64,000 bases of DNA from Roseicyclus sp. (GTDB lineage Bacteria > Pseudomonadota > Alphaproteobacteria > Rhodobacterales > Rhodobacteraceae). Each line of letters starts with the position of its first letter. The stretch's first letter is position 1. Positions 51,137 through 64,000 of this stretch are shown here, piece by piece. Under the pieces are notes generated by a model. That model was not told where the DNA came from and ran no database searches. It saw only the letters and a program-made list of their open reading frames with translations. Both the position numbers and the translations under genes were made by a program. The DNA is taken from contig NZ_JAGYJN010000001.1 of the NCBI RefSeq assembly GCF_018402035.1, positions 620,001-684,000 of the forward strand, written 5' to 3'.

Positions 51137-51287
51137 GGCATGGTTCCTTTTGGGCAAGATCGGCGCGTCCCGGGGCCGGTTCACGCATCAACCTAGGGCG
51201 GGCTTTCGCCAATGGCCAGATCACCCTCGCGCGGGACGGCGGTTTAGCCTAAAAGAGGGCAAAGCCCGTCATTGGCGCGGCATTGAG

Positions 51288-52433
51288 GTGGAGGGGCGCT
51301 CTTTGGGGCGATATGATCGCTATATTCTGTCCCAGCTTGTCGTGCTGTTTGGCTTTTTCAGCCTCGTCTTGATCTCGGTCTATTGGATCAACGAGGCCGT
51401 AGACCTGTTCGATTCGCTGATTGCCGATGGCCAGAATTTGCGCGTCTTTCTGGAATTCACCGCGCTGACCTTGCCGCAGATCATGATGATGGTGCTGCCG
51501 GTCGCGGGGTTTGTGGCCACGCTTTACATCTTCAACCGGTTGATCGGCGAAAGCGAATTGGTGGTGCTACAGACCGCGGGGCTATCGGCGGTGCGGCTGT
51601 TGCGCCCGGTCTTGCTTTTTGGGCTGCTGCTTGGGCTTTTGATCGCAGTCTTGGGCAATGTCCTTGCACCTGCCGCGCGGGGGCAGTTCAACGACCGCAG
51701 CGCCGATGTGCAGGCCGATCTGACGGGGCGTTTCTTGCGCGAGGGGCAGTTTATCCACCCTGCCCCCGGCCTCAGCGTCTATGCACGCGAAATCACCGAT
51801 CAGGGCGAGTTTCGCGATATGTTCCTACAAGATCGGATCGATCCGGCGGCAGAGACGACCTACACCGCGCCGCGCGCGCTGTTGCTCGAGGCGGACACCG
51901 GCCCACAGCTGGTGATGTTCGATGGTATGGCGCAGACCTATGACTTTGCCACCGGGCGGCTGACCACGGTGCTTTTTGATGATTTCACCTATGATCTGGG
52001 CGCGCTTGTCGCAGAGCAAGCAAGCGCCGGAACAGAATTGCGCGCGCTATCCACATGGGTCTTGATCGGCGCGGATGCTGAGCTTGCCGCCGCCTTGGGC
52101 CTGTCGCTGGCGCAGATGCGCTTTGTCGGCCATGACCGGATCGCGCGGGCGCTTTTCGTGATCTTCCCGCCCCTGATCGCGGCGGCCTGTTTGATGCTGG
52201 GTGGCTTTTCGCGCTTTGGGGTCTGGCCGCAGATCATGCTGGCCGTGATCTTGGTCATCCCCTTGCAAATGGTGTGGAACGCCGCCGAGGCGAATGCGAT
52301 CCGCAATGTCGATTTGCAGCTTTTGGCCTATGCACAGCCGATTTTGGCGGCAGCCTTGGCCGGGGTCTTGACGCTTTTGGCGATGGCGCGCAAACGCAGA
52401 CGCCGCGCGCCGATCGGGGCGGGTGCGGCATGA
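51288..52433 (+). CDS. lptF: LPS export permease LptF (YjgP/YjgQ family), start uncertain
   Basis: GRYDRYILSQLVVLFGFFSLVLISVYWINEAVDLFD...; ESELVVLQTAGLS. Confidence 0.9.
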   Translation: MEGRSLGRYDRYILSQLVVLFGFFSLVLISVYWINEAVDLFDSLIADGQNLRVFLEFTALTLPQIMMMVLPVAGFVATLYIFNRLIGESELVVLQTAGLSAVRLLRPVLLFGLLLGLLIAVLGNVLAPAARGQFNDRSADVQADLTGRFLREGQFIHPAPGLSVYAREITDQGEFRDMFLQDRIDPAAETTYTAPRALLLEADTGPQLVMFDGMAQTYDFATGRLTTVLFDDFTYDLGALVAEQASAGTELRALSTWVLIGADAELAAALGLSLAQMRFVGHDRIARALFVIFPPLIAAACLMLGGFSRFGVWPQIMLAVILVIPLQMVWNAAEANAIRNVDLQLLAYAQPILAAALAGVLTLLAMARKRRRRAPIGAGAA

Positions 52434-53524
52434 TCTTGCATCTTTACATCGCGCGGCGATTCTTGCGCGCCTTGGGCATCGTGACGGCGGTTTTCATCGC
52501 TATTCTCTTGCCCATCGATCTGGCCGAACAATTGCGCCGGATTGGGCCAGAACTTGGCTTTGGGCCGGTCTTTGAACTGGCCATGCTGAACCTGCCCCGA
52601 ACGCTCTATCAGTTGGTGCCGCTATTCGTGCTTCTGGCGACATTGCTGCTTTTTTTGGGGCTGGCGCGTAGTTCGGAATTGGTGGTGATCCGCGCCTCGG
52701 GCCGCTCGGCGCTGCGCGCGGTCGCCTCGCCGATGATCGTGGCGGCGGGCTTTGGCGCCATGGCCGTGGCGGTGCTGAACCCCATCGTGGCCACCACCTC
52801 GCAGCAATATGACATGAAAACCGCCCAGTATCGCGGTGCCGAGGAACGCACGGTTTCGATCACTGCCGAAGGGCTATGGCTACGCCAAGGCAGCGCGACC
52901 GAGCAGACCGTCATCCGCGCAGGCGCCACCAATGCCGATGGCACACATCTTTTCGATGTCAGCTTTTTCCAATTCGCCCCCGATGGCACGATCACGGGCC
53001 GCATCAACGCCGCCGAGGCGCGGCTGATGGACGGGGAATGGGCCTTGCGCGATGCGCGCCAATGGACCTTGGCAGGCACACCCAACCCAGAGGCGAGCGT
53101 GACGGTCACAGCGGAATATGCGCTGCCCTCCACGCTGACGCGCGACCAGATCCGCGATAGCTTTGGCAAGCCCGAAACCGTGCCGATCTATCAGCTTCCC
53201 GGCTTTATCGGGCAACTTAACCAAGCGGGATTCGCCGCATTGCAACATCGTGTCTGGTTGCAGATGGAGCTTTCCAGCCCGCTGATGCTGGCCGCGATGG
53301 TGCTGATCGCGGCGGGGTTGAGCATGCGCCATACCCGGTCGGGCAAAACCGGCATCTTGGTCTTGGCCGCGATCTTGCTTGGCTTTAGCCTGTTTTTCCT
53401 GCGCTCTTTTGCAGAGGTCTTGGGCGAGAACGGGCAATTGCCCGTCGCCATCGTGGCATGGACACCGCCGCTGGCCGCGATTTTGCTGGCCGTGGGGCTG
53501 ATTTTGCATACCGAGGATGGCTAG
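52430..53524 (+). CDS. lptG: LPS export permease LptG (YjgP/YjgQ family)
   Basis: MILHLYIARRFLRALGIVTAVFIAILLPIDLAEQLRR; SSELVVIRASGRSALR. Confidence 0.9.
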   Translation: MILHLYIARRFLRALGIVTAVFIAILLPIDLAEQLRRIGPELGFGPVFELAMLNLPRTLYQLVPLFVLLATLLLFLGLARSSELVVIRASGRSALRAVASPMIVAAGFGAMAVAVLNPIVATTSQQYDMKTAQYRGAEERTVSITAEGLWLRQGSATEQTVIRAGATNADGTHLFDVSFFQFAPDGTITGRINAAEARLMDGEWALRDARQWTLAGTPNPEASVTVTAEYALPSTLTRDQIRDSFGKPETVPIYQLPGFIGQLNQAGFAALQHRVWLQMELSSPLMLAAMVLIAAGLSMRHTRSGKTGILVLAAILLGFSLFFLRSFAEVLGENGQLPVAIVAWTPPLAAILLAVGLILHTEDG

Positions 53525-53635
53525 GCCGATGCACAGCCATCCACACATGCGGTTGCCTTCGCGCAAGAGGCAGTCCAAAAGAAGGGGCAAAGCCGCGATG
53601 AACGCATTCCACGAGCATAACGGAACAAAGACGCG

Positions 53636-54868
53636 ATGAACAAACGCCCGACATTCACGGTCCGCCGCGTTTTGCGCGCCCTGGCTTTGACTTTGCCCTT
53701 GGGCCTTGCGCTGGGTCAGCCCGCGCAAGCGCAATCACCCTTTTCAGCCGCAGCGCATGTCAATGACGCCATCGTCACCTATTACGAGATCGACCAGCGC
53801 GCGTTGTTCTTGGAGGTGATCCGCACCCCCGGCGATTTGCGCGCCGTGGCGCTCGAGTCCTTGGTCAATGAGCGCCTCCAAATGGCCGAGGCGCGCCGCC
53901 TCGAGGTTGTGGCCAGCGAGCAAGAGATTGCCACAGGCATCGCCGAGTTCGCCGCCCGCGCCGAGTTGAGCGCCGAGGACTTCATTGCTGCCATCGGCCA
54001 AGAAGGTGTCGCGCCCGAAACCTTCCGCGATTTCATGGCCAACAATATTTCATGGCGCAATGTGGTGCAGACGCGGTTTGGCGCCCGCGCCCGCGCCGCA
54101 ACAAGCGATGCAGCCGTGGCCCGCGCGCTTGCCCATGATCCCCAGCTTGGCAGCGGCCAGATCTTGCTGGCCGAGGTGATCGTGCCGGTCACGCCCGAGA
54201 ACCGCGAAACCCTGCGCGATGATCTGGCACAGTTGGCCGTTGATCTGAATTTCGAGATCGATCTGTTCACCGAGGCTGCACGCCGCTTTTCGGCCGCCCC
54301 CACGCGTGAACAGGGCGGTCTGACCGGATGGCGCGCGCTTGATAGCATCCCTGCACAGCTGCGCGAGGATATGGTGTTGCTGTCGGTGGGCGAGACTTAT
54401 GGCCCAGTGGTCTTGGGCCCGGCAATCGGGATTTTCCAACTCCGTGGCCTGTCGCAAGGCAGCTTTCGCGCACCTGCCACCGCTTCGGTCGATTATGCGA
54501 CGCTCAGCTTGCCCGCGCTTGGGTCCGAGGCGGGCCAAGCCGCACTCGCCGCGCTGCGCGCCGAGATCGATCAATGCAATGATCTCTACGCGCTACGCCC
54601 CGGTGCTTTTGTGCGCCAGGATCAACCGCTTTCGGCCATTCCCAATGATATCGCCATGGTGCTGTCGACCCTCGATACGGGCGAGATCGGCGTCACGACC
54701 GCCCCTGACGGCATGGTAACAGCGGTGATCTTGTGCGCGCGCACCATCACCCCGCCCGAGGGCGGGATCGAGGCGGTGCGCCAACGGCTATTCGCCGCCC
54801 AGCTTGAAGCCAATGCCGCCGCATTGCTGGAAGAGCTGCGCGCCGACGCCATCATTACCTTCGACTAA
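53636..54868 (+). CDS. surA: Periplasmic peptidyl-prolyl isomerase/chaperone SurA
   Basis: Signal peptide; VNDAIVTYYEIDQRALFLEVIRTPGD SurA N-domain; parvulin region; upstream of pdxA. Confidence 0.88.
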   Translation: MNKRPTFTVRRVLRALALTLPLGLALGQPAQAQSPFSAAAHVNDAIVTYYEIDQRALFLEVIRTPGDLRAVALESLVNERLQMAEARRLEVVASEQEIATGIAEFAARAELSAEDFIAAIGQEGVAPETFRDFMANNISWRNVVQTRFGARARAATSDAAVARALAHDPQLGSGQILLAEVIVPVTPENRETLRDDLAQLAVDLNFEIDLFTEAARRFSAAPTREQGGLTGWRALDSIPAQLREDMVLLSVGETYGPVVLGPAIGIFQLRGLSQGSFRAPATASVDYATLSLPALGSEAGQAALAALRAEIDQCNDLYALRPGAFVRQDQPLSAIPNDIAMVLSTLDTGEIGVTTAPDGMVTAVILCARTITPPEGGIEAVRQRLFAAQLEANAAALLEELRADAIITFD

Positions 54869-54869
54869 G

Positions 54870-55850
54870 ATGACGCGCCCCGCCCCGATCGCTGTCAGCA
54901 TCGGTGAGCCCGCCGGGATCGGCCCCGAGATCGCGGTCAAGGCTTGGCAACGCTTGGGCGCGCGCCTGCCGTTTTTTGTGATCGGTGATCTGACGCATCT
55001 GGCGGGTTTTGGTGCCCATCCCGTACCTATCGCGCGGCCCCAAGATGCCGCCCATGCCGCCCTCAGCGGCCTGCCGGTACTCTCCCACCCTTTTGCCGCG
55101 CCCGCCGTCGCGGGCCAACCCGCCCCCGAAAACGCCGCTGGCGTGATTGCGGCCATCGCGCGCGGTGTCGATCTGGTGATGCGTGGCGAGGCATCGGCGC
55201 TCACCACGCTGCCGATCCACAAAAAAGCGCTCAAAGATGGGGCCGGTTTCCGCTTTCCGGGTCATACCGAGTATCTGGCCCATCTGGCCGGTGTCGAGAC
55301 CGTGGTGATGATGTTGGCCTGCCCCGCGCTGCGCGTCGTGCCCGCCACGATCCATATTCCGCTTTCCGAGGTGCCAGCGGCGCTGAATGCTGGGCTTTTG
55401 ACCGATACGATCCGCATCACCGATGCAGCACTTCGCCGCGATTTCGGCATTGCGCGCCCCCGCATCGCCATCGCCGGGCTAAACCCGCATGCGGGTGAAG
55501 GTGGCACGATGGGCCGCGAAGAGGACGATTTGATCACCCCCGTCATTGCCGCGCTGCGCGCCGAGGGGCTGACCCTGTCAGGTCCACATTCGGCCGACAC
55601 CATGTTTCACGCAGGCGCGCGTGCGCAGTATGACGCGGCCATCGCCATGTATCACGATCAAGCGCTGATCCCGATCAAGACCATCGATTTCGCGGGTGGG
55701 GTGAATGTGACGCTCGGGCTGCCCTTTATCCGCACATCACCCGATCACGGCACGGCCTTCGATATCGCGGGAACGGGTCGGGCCGATCCAACCAGCTTTA
55801 TCGCGGCACTCGAAATGGCCGCACTCATGGCGCAGGCACGCGGCAACTAA
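54870..55850 (+). CDS. pdxA: 4-hydroxythreonine-4-phosphate dehydrogenase
   Basis: VSIGEPAGIGPEI; GHTEYLA; LNPHAGEGGTMGREE; YHDQALIPIKT. Confidence 0.96.
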   Translation: MTRPAPIAVSIGEPAGIGPEIAVKAWQRLGARLPFFVIGDLTHLAGFGAHPVPIARPQDAAHAALSGLPVLSHPFAAPAVAGQPAPENAAGVIAAIARGVDLVMRGEASALTTLPIHKKALKDGAGFRFPGHTEYLAHLAGVETVVMMLACPALRVVPATIHIPLSEVPAALNAGLLTDTIRITDAALRRDFGIARPRIAIAGLNPHAGEGGTMGREEDDLITPVIAALRAEGLTLSGPHSADTMFHAGARAQYDAAIAMYHDQALIPIKTIDFAGGVNVTLGLPFIRTSPDHGTAFDIAGTGRADPTSFIAALEMAALMAQARGN

Positions 55851-55894
55851 TGGCGTTGCAGTCTGCCAAGCGGGCGACGCAGCTACCCCTTGGC

Positions 55895-56212
55895 CTATGT
55901 CGCGCAGCGGCGGCAAAACGGGGTATAGGGCAAAAGATCAAGCCGCTTTTCGGTGATCTTGGCACCGCATTGCACGCAAATGCCGTAGTCGCCCCGATCC
56001 ATCCGAACCAAGGCGGCGCGGATGCGCGCGATCTCGGCCTCGCCCGATTGGCCCAGTTTCTCAAGCACCTCGTCGCCCTCGCGTTCGGTGGCCAGCTCTT
56101 CCCAATCCTTGGATTGATGGCTGTCCAACTCGGCATCAAGCGCGCGCAGGCGCGCGTCCAACACCGCCAAGCGGCCTTCGAGTTCTGCGCGGCGCGCGGC
56201 CAAATCCTTCAT
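55895..56212 (-). CDS. DksA/TraR family zinc-finger protein
   Basis: RMDRGDYGICVQCGAKITEKRLDLLPYTPFCRRCA. Confidence 0.9.
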   Translation of the reverse strand: MKDLAARRAELEGRLAVLDARLRALDAELDSHQSKDWEELATEREGDEVLEKLGQSGEAEIARIRAALVRMDRGDYGICVQCGAKITEKRLDLLPYTPFCRRCAT

Positions 56213-56367
56213 CTGTGACTCCTTGGGCGCATGCCGCCCGCTCGCTTTCGGATAGGCCCAAACTATCGGCCTGCCCCGCCATCGGCCTTGATATGCATCA
56301 AGCTGGCCTTTTCCTTGCCCGCCGCTTCAGGCACACTGGCACCAAGCACAGCCAAGGAGCCCCAAGA

Positions 56368-56799
56368 ATGGATCTGCGCCAGATCACCGACAGCTACAGC
56401 GTCGCCCCGCAACTTGCCCCGACCGACATGGCCGCCTTGGCCGAAGCGGGCTTTACCACCGTGATCTGTAACCGCCCCGATGGTGAAAACCCCGCCCCCC
56501 TTCAGGCCGCCGCGATGCAGGCCGCAGCCGAAGCCGCAGGGCTGCATTTCGTCTTCAACCCCGTGGTCGGCGGCCAGATGACCATGGATAATGTCGAAGA
56601 ACAGCGCGACGCGATCGATGCCGCCGATGGTCCGGTGATTGCCTATTGTGCCTCGGGCAACCGCTCGACGCTTGTGTGGGCGCTTGGTCAGGCGGGCGAT
56701 CTACCCACCGATGAGATCATCACCCGTGGCGAGGCTTGGGGCTATCAGCTTGCATGGCTGCGCCCCCAGCTGGAGGCGCTGGCCGCCCAGCGGGGCTAA
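56368..56799 (+). CDS. TIGR01244-type phosphatase/sulfurtransferase family (DSP-like)
   Basis: MDLRQITDSYSVAPQLAPTDMAALAEAGFTTVICNRPDGE; VIAYCASGNRSTLVWAL. Confidence 0.85.
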   Translation: MDLRQITDSYSVAPQLAPTDMAALAEAGFTTVICNRPDGENPAPLQAAAMQAAAEAAGLHFVFNPVVGGQMTMDNVEEQRDAIDAADGPVIAYCASGNRSTLVWALGQAGDLPTDEIITRGEAWGYQLAWLRPQLEALAAQRG

Positions 56800-56804
56800 G
56801 GCCC

Positions 56805-57680
56805 TTGGCACGGCTCACGCCGGTCGCACAGGGTATCTTGCTGATGCTGGGGGCGATCTTTTTGTTCTCGGCGATGGATGCGACCGCCAAGATGCTGATG
56901 GCGCGCTATGATCCGATCCAAGTGGTCTGGGCGCGCTACGCCGGCATGATGGCGGTGGTGGCCTTGGTCCTTGCCCCGCGCCTTGGCCCGCTTTTGCGCA
57001 CGCGCCATATCGGGCTGCAACTGCTGCGCTCTGCCTTTCTTTTTGCCGCGACCTACACGTTCTTCACCGCGATCAGCCGGATGGATATCGCCGCCGCGAC
57101 AGCGGTGATGCAGGTCCATCCGATGCTGTTGATGCTGGGGGCGGCAATCGTGCTGCGCGAGGGGTTGGGGCCAAGGCGTATCTTCGGCATCATGGCCGCG
57201 CTGATCGGCGCGCTGATCGTGATCCGCCCGGGATCAGAGGTTTTCACCTTGACCGCGCTCTTGCCACTTTTGGGCGGGCTGTTTTACGCCAGCTATGCGC
57301 TGACCACCCGGTTCTTGGGCCGCGATGAGCCGATCCTGACCTCGTTTCTCTATACCGCGATCATCGGCACAGTTGTGGCCAGCATGTTGAGCGTGCCGGT
57401 TTGGCAAACGCCCAGCGCGGACGATTGGGGGGTATTTCTCGCTTTGGGGGCCATCGGTGCCACCGGTCAGTTCTTGCTCATCCGCGCGCTGACCATTGCC
57501 GAGGCAGGCGCGGTCGCCCCTTTCAGCTATGCGGGCGTGATCTTTGCCACCTGCTGGGGCTATTTCGTCTTTGGCGAATTGCCCGATGCGCTAAGCTTGC
57601 TTGGCGCGCTTGTGATCGTGGGGGCCGGGGTTTATGTCTGGTACCGCGAAACCCGCACAAGTGCCGCAAAACCGGCCTGA
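56805..57680 (+). CDS. DMT superfamily (EamA) transporter
   Basis: 10 TM; duplicated EamA domain; TTG start inferred. Confidence 0.87.
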   Translation: MARLTPVAQGILLMLGAIFLFSAMDATAKMLMARYDPIQVVWARYAGMMAVVALVLAPRLGPLLRTRHIGLQLLRSAFLFAATYTFFTAISRMDIAAATAVMQVHPMLLMLGAAIVLREGLGPRRIFGIMAALIGALIVIRPGSEVFTLTALLPLLGGLFYASYALTTRFLGRDEPILTSFLYTAIIGTVVASMLSVPVWQTPSADDWGVFLALGAIGATGQFLLIRALTIAEAGAVAPFSYAGVIFATCWGYFVFGELPDALSLLGALVIVGAGVYVWYRETRTSAAKPA

Positions 57681-57715
57681 GCCTCCGCGACAGGCTGACA
57701 ACCCCGAAGGATCGC

Positions 57716-58618
57716 ATGGCTAAACCCCGCCGCCTCTGGCTTGACTGGACGGTTGATCGCGCATTGCGCGGCCTGCTGTGGGTTGCGCTGCGCCTGCCCT
57801 ATGCTTGGCGGGTGCCGCTGATGGGGGGCATGTTGCGCGCTTTGGGGGGCATCGCCGGTTACCGCGCGCGCGCCGATGAACAGTTGGCTTGGATTTTCCC
57901 GACACTGACGCCCGCGGCGCGGCGCAAGATCACCGCGGCGGTGCTTGATAACTTTGGGCGGGTGGTGATCGAGAATTACTCCACCGCCGACCAGCTTGCA
58001 CGGGCTGAGCGCTGGGTGCCCCATGGGCCGGGGCTAGAAGCTTGCGAGGCCGCGCGCGCCGCGAACCGGCCAATCCTGTTCGTCTCGGGGCATTTTGGCA
58101 ATTACCAAGCGGCCCGCGCGGCGATGAATGTGCGCGGCTACGCCATGGGCGGGCTTTACCGGCTGATGAACAACCCTTTTTCTAACGCCCGCTACATCGC
58201 CTCGGTCGAGGGGGTTGGCGGGGCGGCCTTTCCGCGCGACCGGCGCGGCTTGGCGGGCTTTGTCAAAACCCTGCGCGAGGGAGGGCAAGGGGCGATCTTG
58301 ATCGACCAATATGTCGCCCAAGGCGCGCTTTTGGACTTTCTCGGCCAACTTGCGCCCACGGCACTCTCGGCTGCTGAAATGGCGCTGAAATATGATGCGC
58401 TTTTGGTGCCGATTTATGCCGAGCGGTTGGAGAACGGGCTCGATTTCGATGTCGTGATCGAGGCACCGATCCCCCATAGCGATGCGTCGCGCATGACCCA
58501 AGCGCTCAATGACAGCTTGGCCGCGCGGGTGCGCGCGCGCCCTGAGCAATGGCTGTGGATACATCGCCGCTGGAAACCGCACCGGGTGAAGGCCTATCAC
58601 CTACCGCCCGAGGTCTAG
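57716..58618 (+). CDS. Lysophospholipid/lipid A acyltransferase family (LpxL/HtrB-like)
   Basis: ILFVSGHFGNYQAA; QGAILIDQYVAQGALLDFLGQLAPT; EQWLWIHRRWKP. Confidence 0.88.
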   Translation: MAKPRRLWLDWTVDRALRGLLWVALRLPYAWRVPLMGGMLRALGGIAGYRARADEQLAWIFPTLTPAARRKITAAVLDNFGRVVIENYSTADQLARAERWVPHGPGLEACEAARAANRPILFVSGHFGNYQAARAAMNVRGYAMGGLYRLMNNPFSNARYIASVEGVGGAAFPRDRRGLAGFVKTLREGGQGAILIDQYVAQGALLDFLGQLAPTALSAAEMALKYDALLVPIYAERLENGLDFDVVIEAPIPHSDASRMTQALNDSLAARVRARPEQWLWIHRRWKPHRVKAYHLPPEV

Positions 58619-58651
58619 CGACAGCTCCGCGCGCCGATTTGAGCCTTTGGC

Positions 58652-59368
58652 TCACTCAAGCCGTGCCGCAGCCAAGATCGGGCCATAACCCGCTTGCTGC
58701 ACAATCACGACATGCGGGTTGTCTTGCTGTGGGATCACGCGAAAGCGCATCGGGGCTTGCCCATCCCACTCGCCTACCACCTGCCATGATGTGACGACAT
58801 TGAAATGTTGGCTGACGGTGCCTGCCCTTTCGCCATGGGCGATATGCACCTCGTTCTGGGGGCTGTAGGTGATGACCTGCACCACCATGCGCGCAAAAGG
58901 CGGCGCGGTCAGGGTCGCTACCTCGACCGCAAAGCCATTATCATCAGCGGCAAAGGCGATGCTGACAGGATCGGGGGCGGCGCGATGGGCCTGCACCAGA
59001 TCCGAAACCGCCATGGGCCGCACACCGACCACCCTGTCGCTGCCGCCAACGATCATCTGCGGCGTGTAAACAACGGTCGAGCCTGCCGCATGGCCATAGC
59101 CATGCTGGCGCGCGGTAAAGGCGGGTTGGGCGAATGTGTCTTGCCAGCCGATATAATCCCAATAATCGACATGCAGCGCCAGCGCGATGACATCGTCGCG
59201 GCGGGCCAATTCACCCAATAGCGCATCAGCAGGCGGACAGGCCGAGCAACCCTGCGAGGTGAACAGCTCGACCACCACTGGCCCACGGACCTCTTGCGCC
59301 GTAGCAGCCGTTACCGCCCAAAGCGCGATCAGACCCGCCGCCAATGTGCTTGCACGCCGCATCCCCAT
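58652..59368 (-). CDS. DUF1223 secreted thioredoxin-fold protein
   Basis: Signal peptide; VVELFTSQGCSACPPADALLGEL; DYWDYIGWQDTFAQPAFTARQ. Confidence 0.9.
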   Translation of the reverse strand: MGMRRASTLAAGLIALWAVTAATAQEVRGPVVVELFTSQGCSACPPADALLGELARRDDVIALALHVDYWDYIGWQDTFAQPAFTARQHGYGHAAGSTVVYTPQMIVGGSDRVVGVRPMAVSDLVQAHRAAPDPVSIAFAADDNGFAVEVATLTAPPFARMVVQVITYSPQNEVHIAHGERAGTVSQHFNVVTSWQVVGEWDGQAPMRFRVIPQQDNPHVVIVQQAGYGPILAAARLE

Positions 59369-59518
59369 TGCCCTGTCCACTCCTGCCTCAGTTTCATCTG
59401 CTACACCTAGCCCCATATGCCAACACAGGCCAATCAAGCCTTTGCGACCGAGGTTACAAACCGCATCGTGCATCTCCGCGATCCCTGATGGATTGCACCG
59501 CGCGACACCGCAGACAAG

Positions 59519-59547
59519 AAAAAGGGGCGCACAAAGGCGCCCCTTTA
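59519..59547 (-). terminator. Rho-independent terminator downstream of acnA
   Basis: Minus strand aaaggggcgcctttgtgcgcccctttttct. Confidence 0.85.
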
Positions 59548-59562
59548 CTCGATTTTGGTAGC

Positions 59563-62262
<2,700 letters not shown>

Positions 62263-62455
62263 CAAAGCCTCCCTTCATCCGGTCATGTGGGGGTCGTCAT
62301 CTCTGCATCGCGATTGCCACCCCGCCGCCTGTCTTTCAAGGTCAAACTGGGGGCTGCGACATTATTGTATGCGATTGCATACCGGATGTGAAGGGCCAAG
62401 CGCATGAAACGGATGGTGCGCCTGTCAAGGCGCACCGCCCGACCATTGCGCCGGC

Positions 62456-63196
62456 CTAAAGCTGCGCCATCACCGCGTCGGAAATCTCGAAATTGGCGGT
62501 GACGTTTTGCACATCATCGTCATCTTCCAGCGCATCGATCAGCTTCATCAGCTTTTGCGCATCTTCCAGACCCAGCTCGGTCGTCGTGCCCGGACGCCAG
62601 ACCAGCTTGGTCGAAAGCGACTCGCCCAAAGCTGCCTCCAACGCGCCCGAGACTTCGGCCAGATCGGTATCTGCGCACCAAACAACGTGACCCTCGTCAT
62701 CGCTTTCGGCATCTTCGGCACCGGCCTCGATCGCAGCCATCATCACGGTGTCGGCATCGCCCACGCTTGCGGGATAGATCACTTGGCCCTTGCGCTCGAA
62801 CATGAAGGCCACGGAATTTGTCTCACCCAAATTCCCGCCATTCTTGCCAAAAAGCGAGCGCACGTTAGACGCGGTGCGGTTGCGGTTATCGGTCATCGCC
62901 TCGACAATCACGGCCACGCCGCCGGGGCCATACCCCTCATAGCGGATTTCATCGTAATTCTCGGCGTCGCCCCCCATGGATTTCTTGATCGCGCGGTCGA
63001 TCACATCCTTGGGCACAGAGCTTGATTTCGCCTCTTTCACCGCAAGGCGCAGGCGCGGGTTCTTATCGGGGTCGGGATCGCCCATCTTGGCGGCCACGGT
63101 GATTTCCTTGGCGAGCTTGGAAAACAGCTTGGAGCGCGCGGCATCCTGCTTGCCCTTGCGGTGTTGGATATTCGCCCATTTGGAATGACCGGCCAT
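62456..63196 (-). CDS. yebC: YebC/PmpR family protein
   Basis: [39 protein letters not shown]. Confidence 0.97.
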   Translation of the reverse strand: MAGHSKWANIQHRKGKQDAARSKLFSKLAKEITVAAKMGDPDPDKNPRLRLAVKEAKSSSVPKDVIDRAIKKSMGGDAENYDEIRYEGYGPGGVAVIVEAMTDNRNRTASNVRSLFGKNGGNLGETNSVAFMFERKGQVIYPASVGDADTVMMAAIEAGAEDAESDDEGHVVWCADTDLAEVSGALEAALGESLSTKLVWRPGTTTELGLEDAQKLMKLIDALEDDDDVQNVTANFEISDAVMAQL

Positions 63197-63275
63197 GAGA
63201 CCCTCGATTGTCTGACAGATTTGAGAACCCGCGCCTCTTAGCGCAGGTCTGGCCGCTTGGGCAATGGGCGGCAGG

Positions 63276-64000
<725 letters not shown>

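Overview
64-kb chromosomal window with the gene content and order of an alphaproteobacterium (Rhodobacterales-like by gene order; inference). Left edge: head end of a gene transfer agent (GTA)-type cluster (portal, terminase, small gene). Then housekeeping blocks: mltG-fabF-acpP-fabG-fabD, rpsF-rpsR-rplI, tig, ugd. A large catabolic region (about 16.3-40.2 kb) has two modules. Module A is a candidate oxidative sulfoquinovose (sulfo-SMO type) cassette: LLM flavin monooxygenase + aldo/keto reductase + flavin reductase + TRAP transporter, divergent from GntR + Gfo/Idh/MocA protein + YeiH-family exporter. Module B is a hexuronate cassette (uxuA, ABC sugar importer, GntR/FCD, uxaC, uxuB, two Gfo/Idh proteins) with a 13-bp palindromic-core motif repeated at both ends. 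After this come a small AT-richer region with a Wzz-like and an OstA-like gene, ndk, an ABC-F ATPase, pepA-lptF-lptG-surA-pdxA (lptD not at its usual place), acnA, yebC, and the end of a DNA methyltransferase fused to a nuclease-like domain. At least six otherwise conserved genes carry apparent single-base frameshifts, several in homopolymers, so assembly error or real decay must be resolved. No tRNA, rRNA, CRISPR array or IS element was recognised. All family calls come from reading the translations, with no database search.
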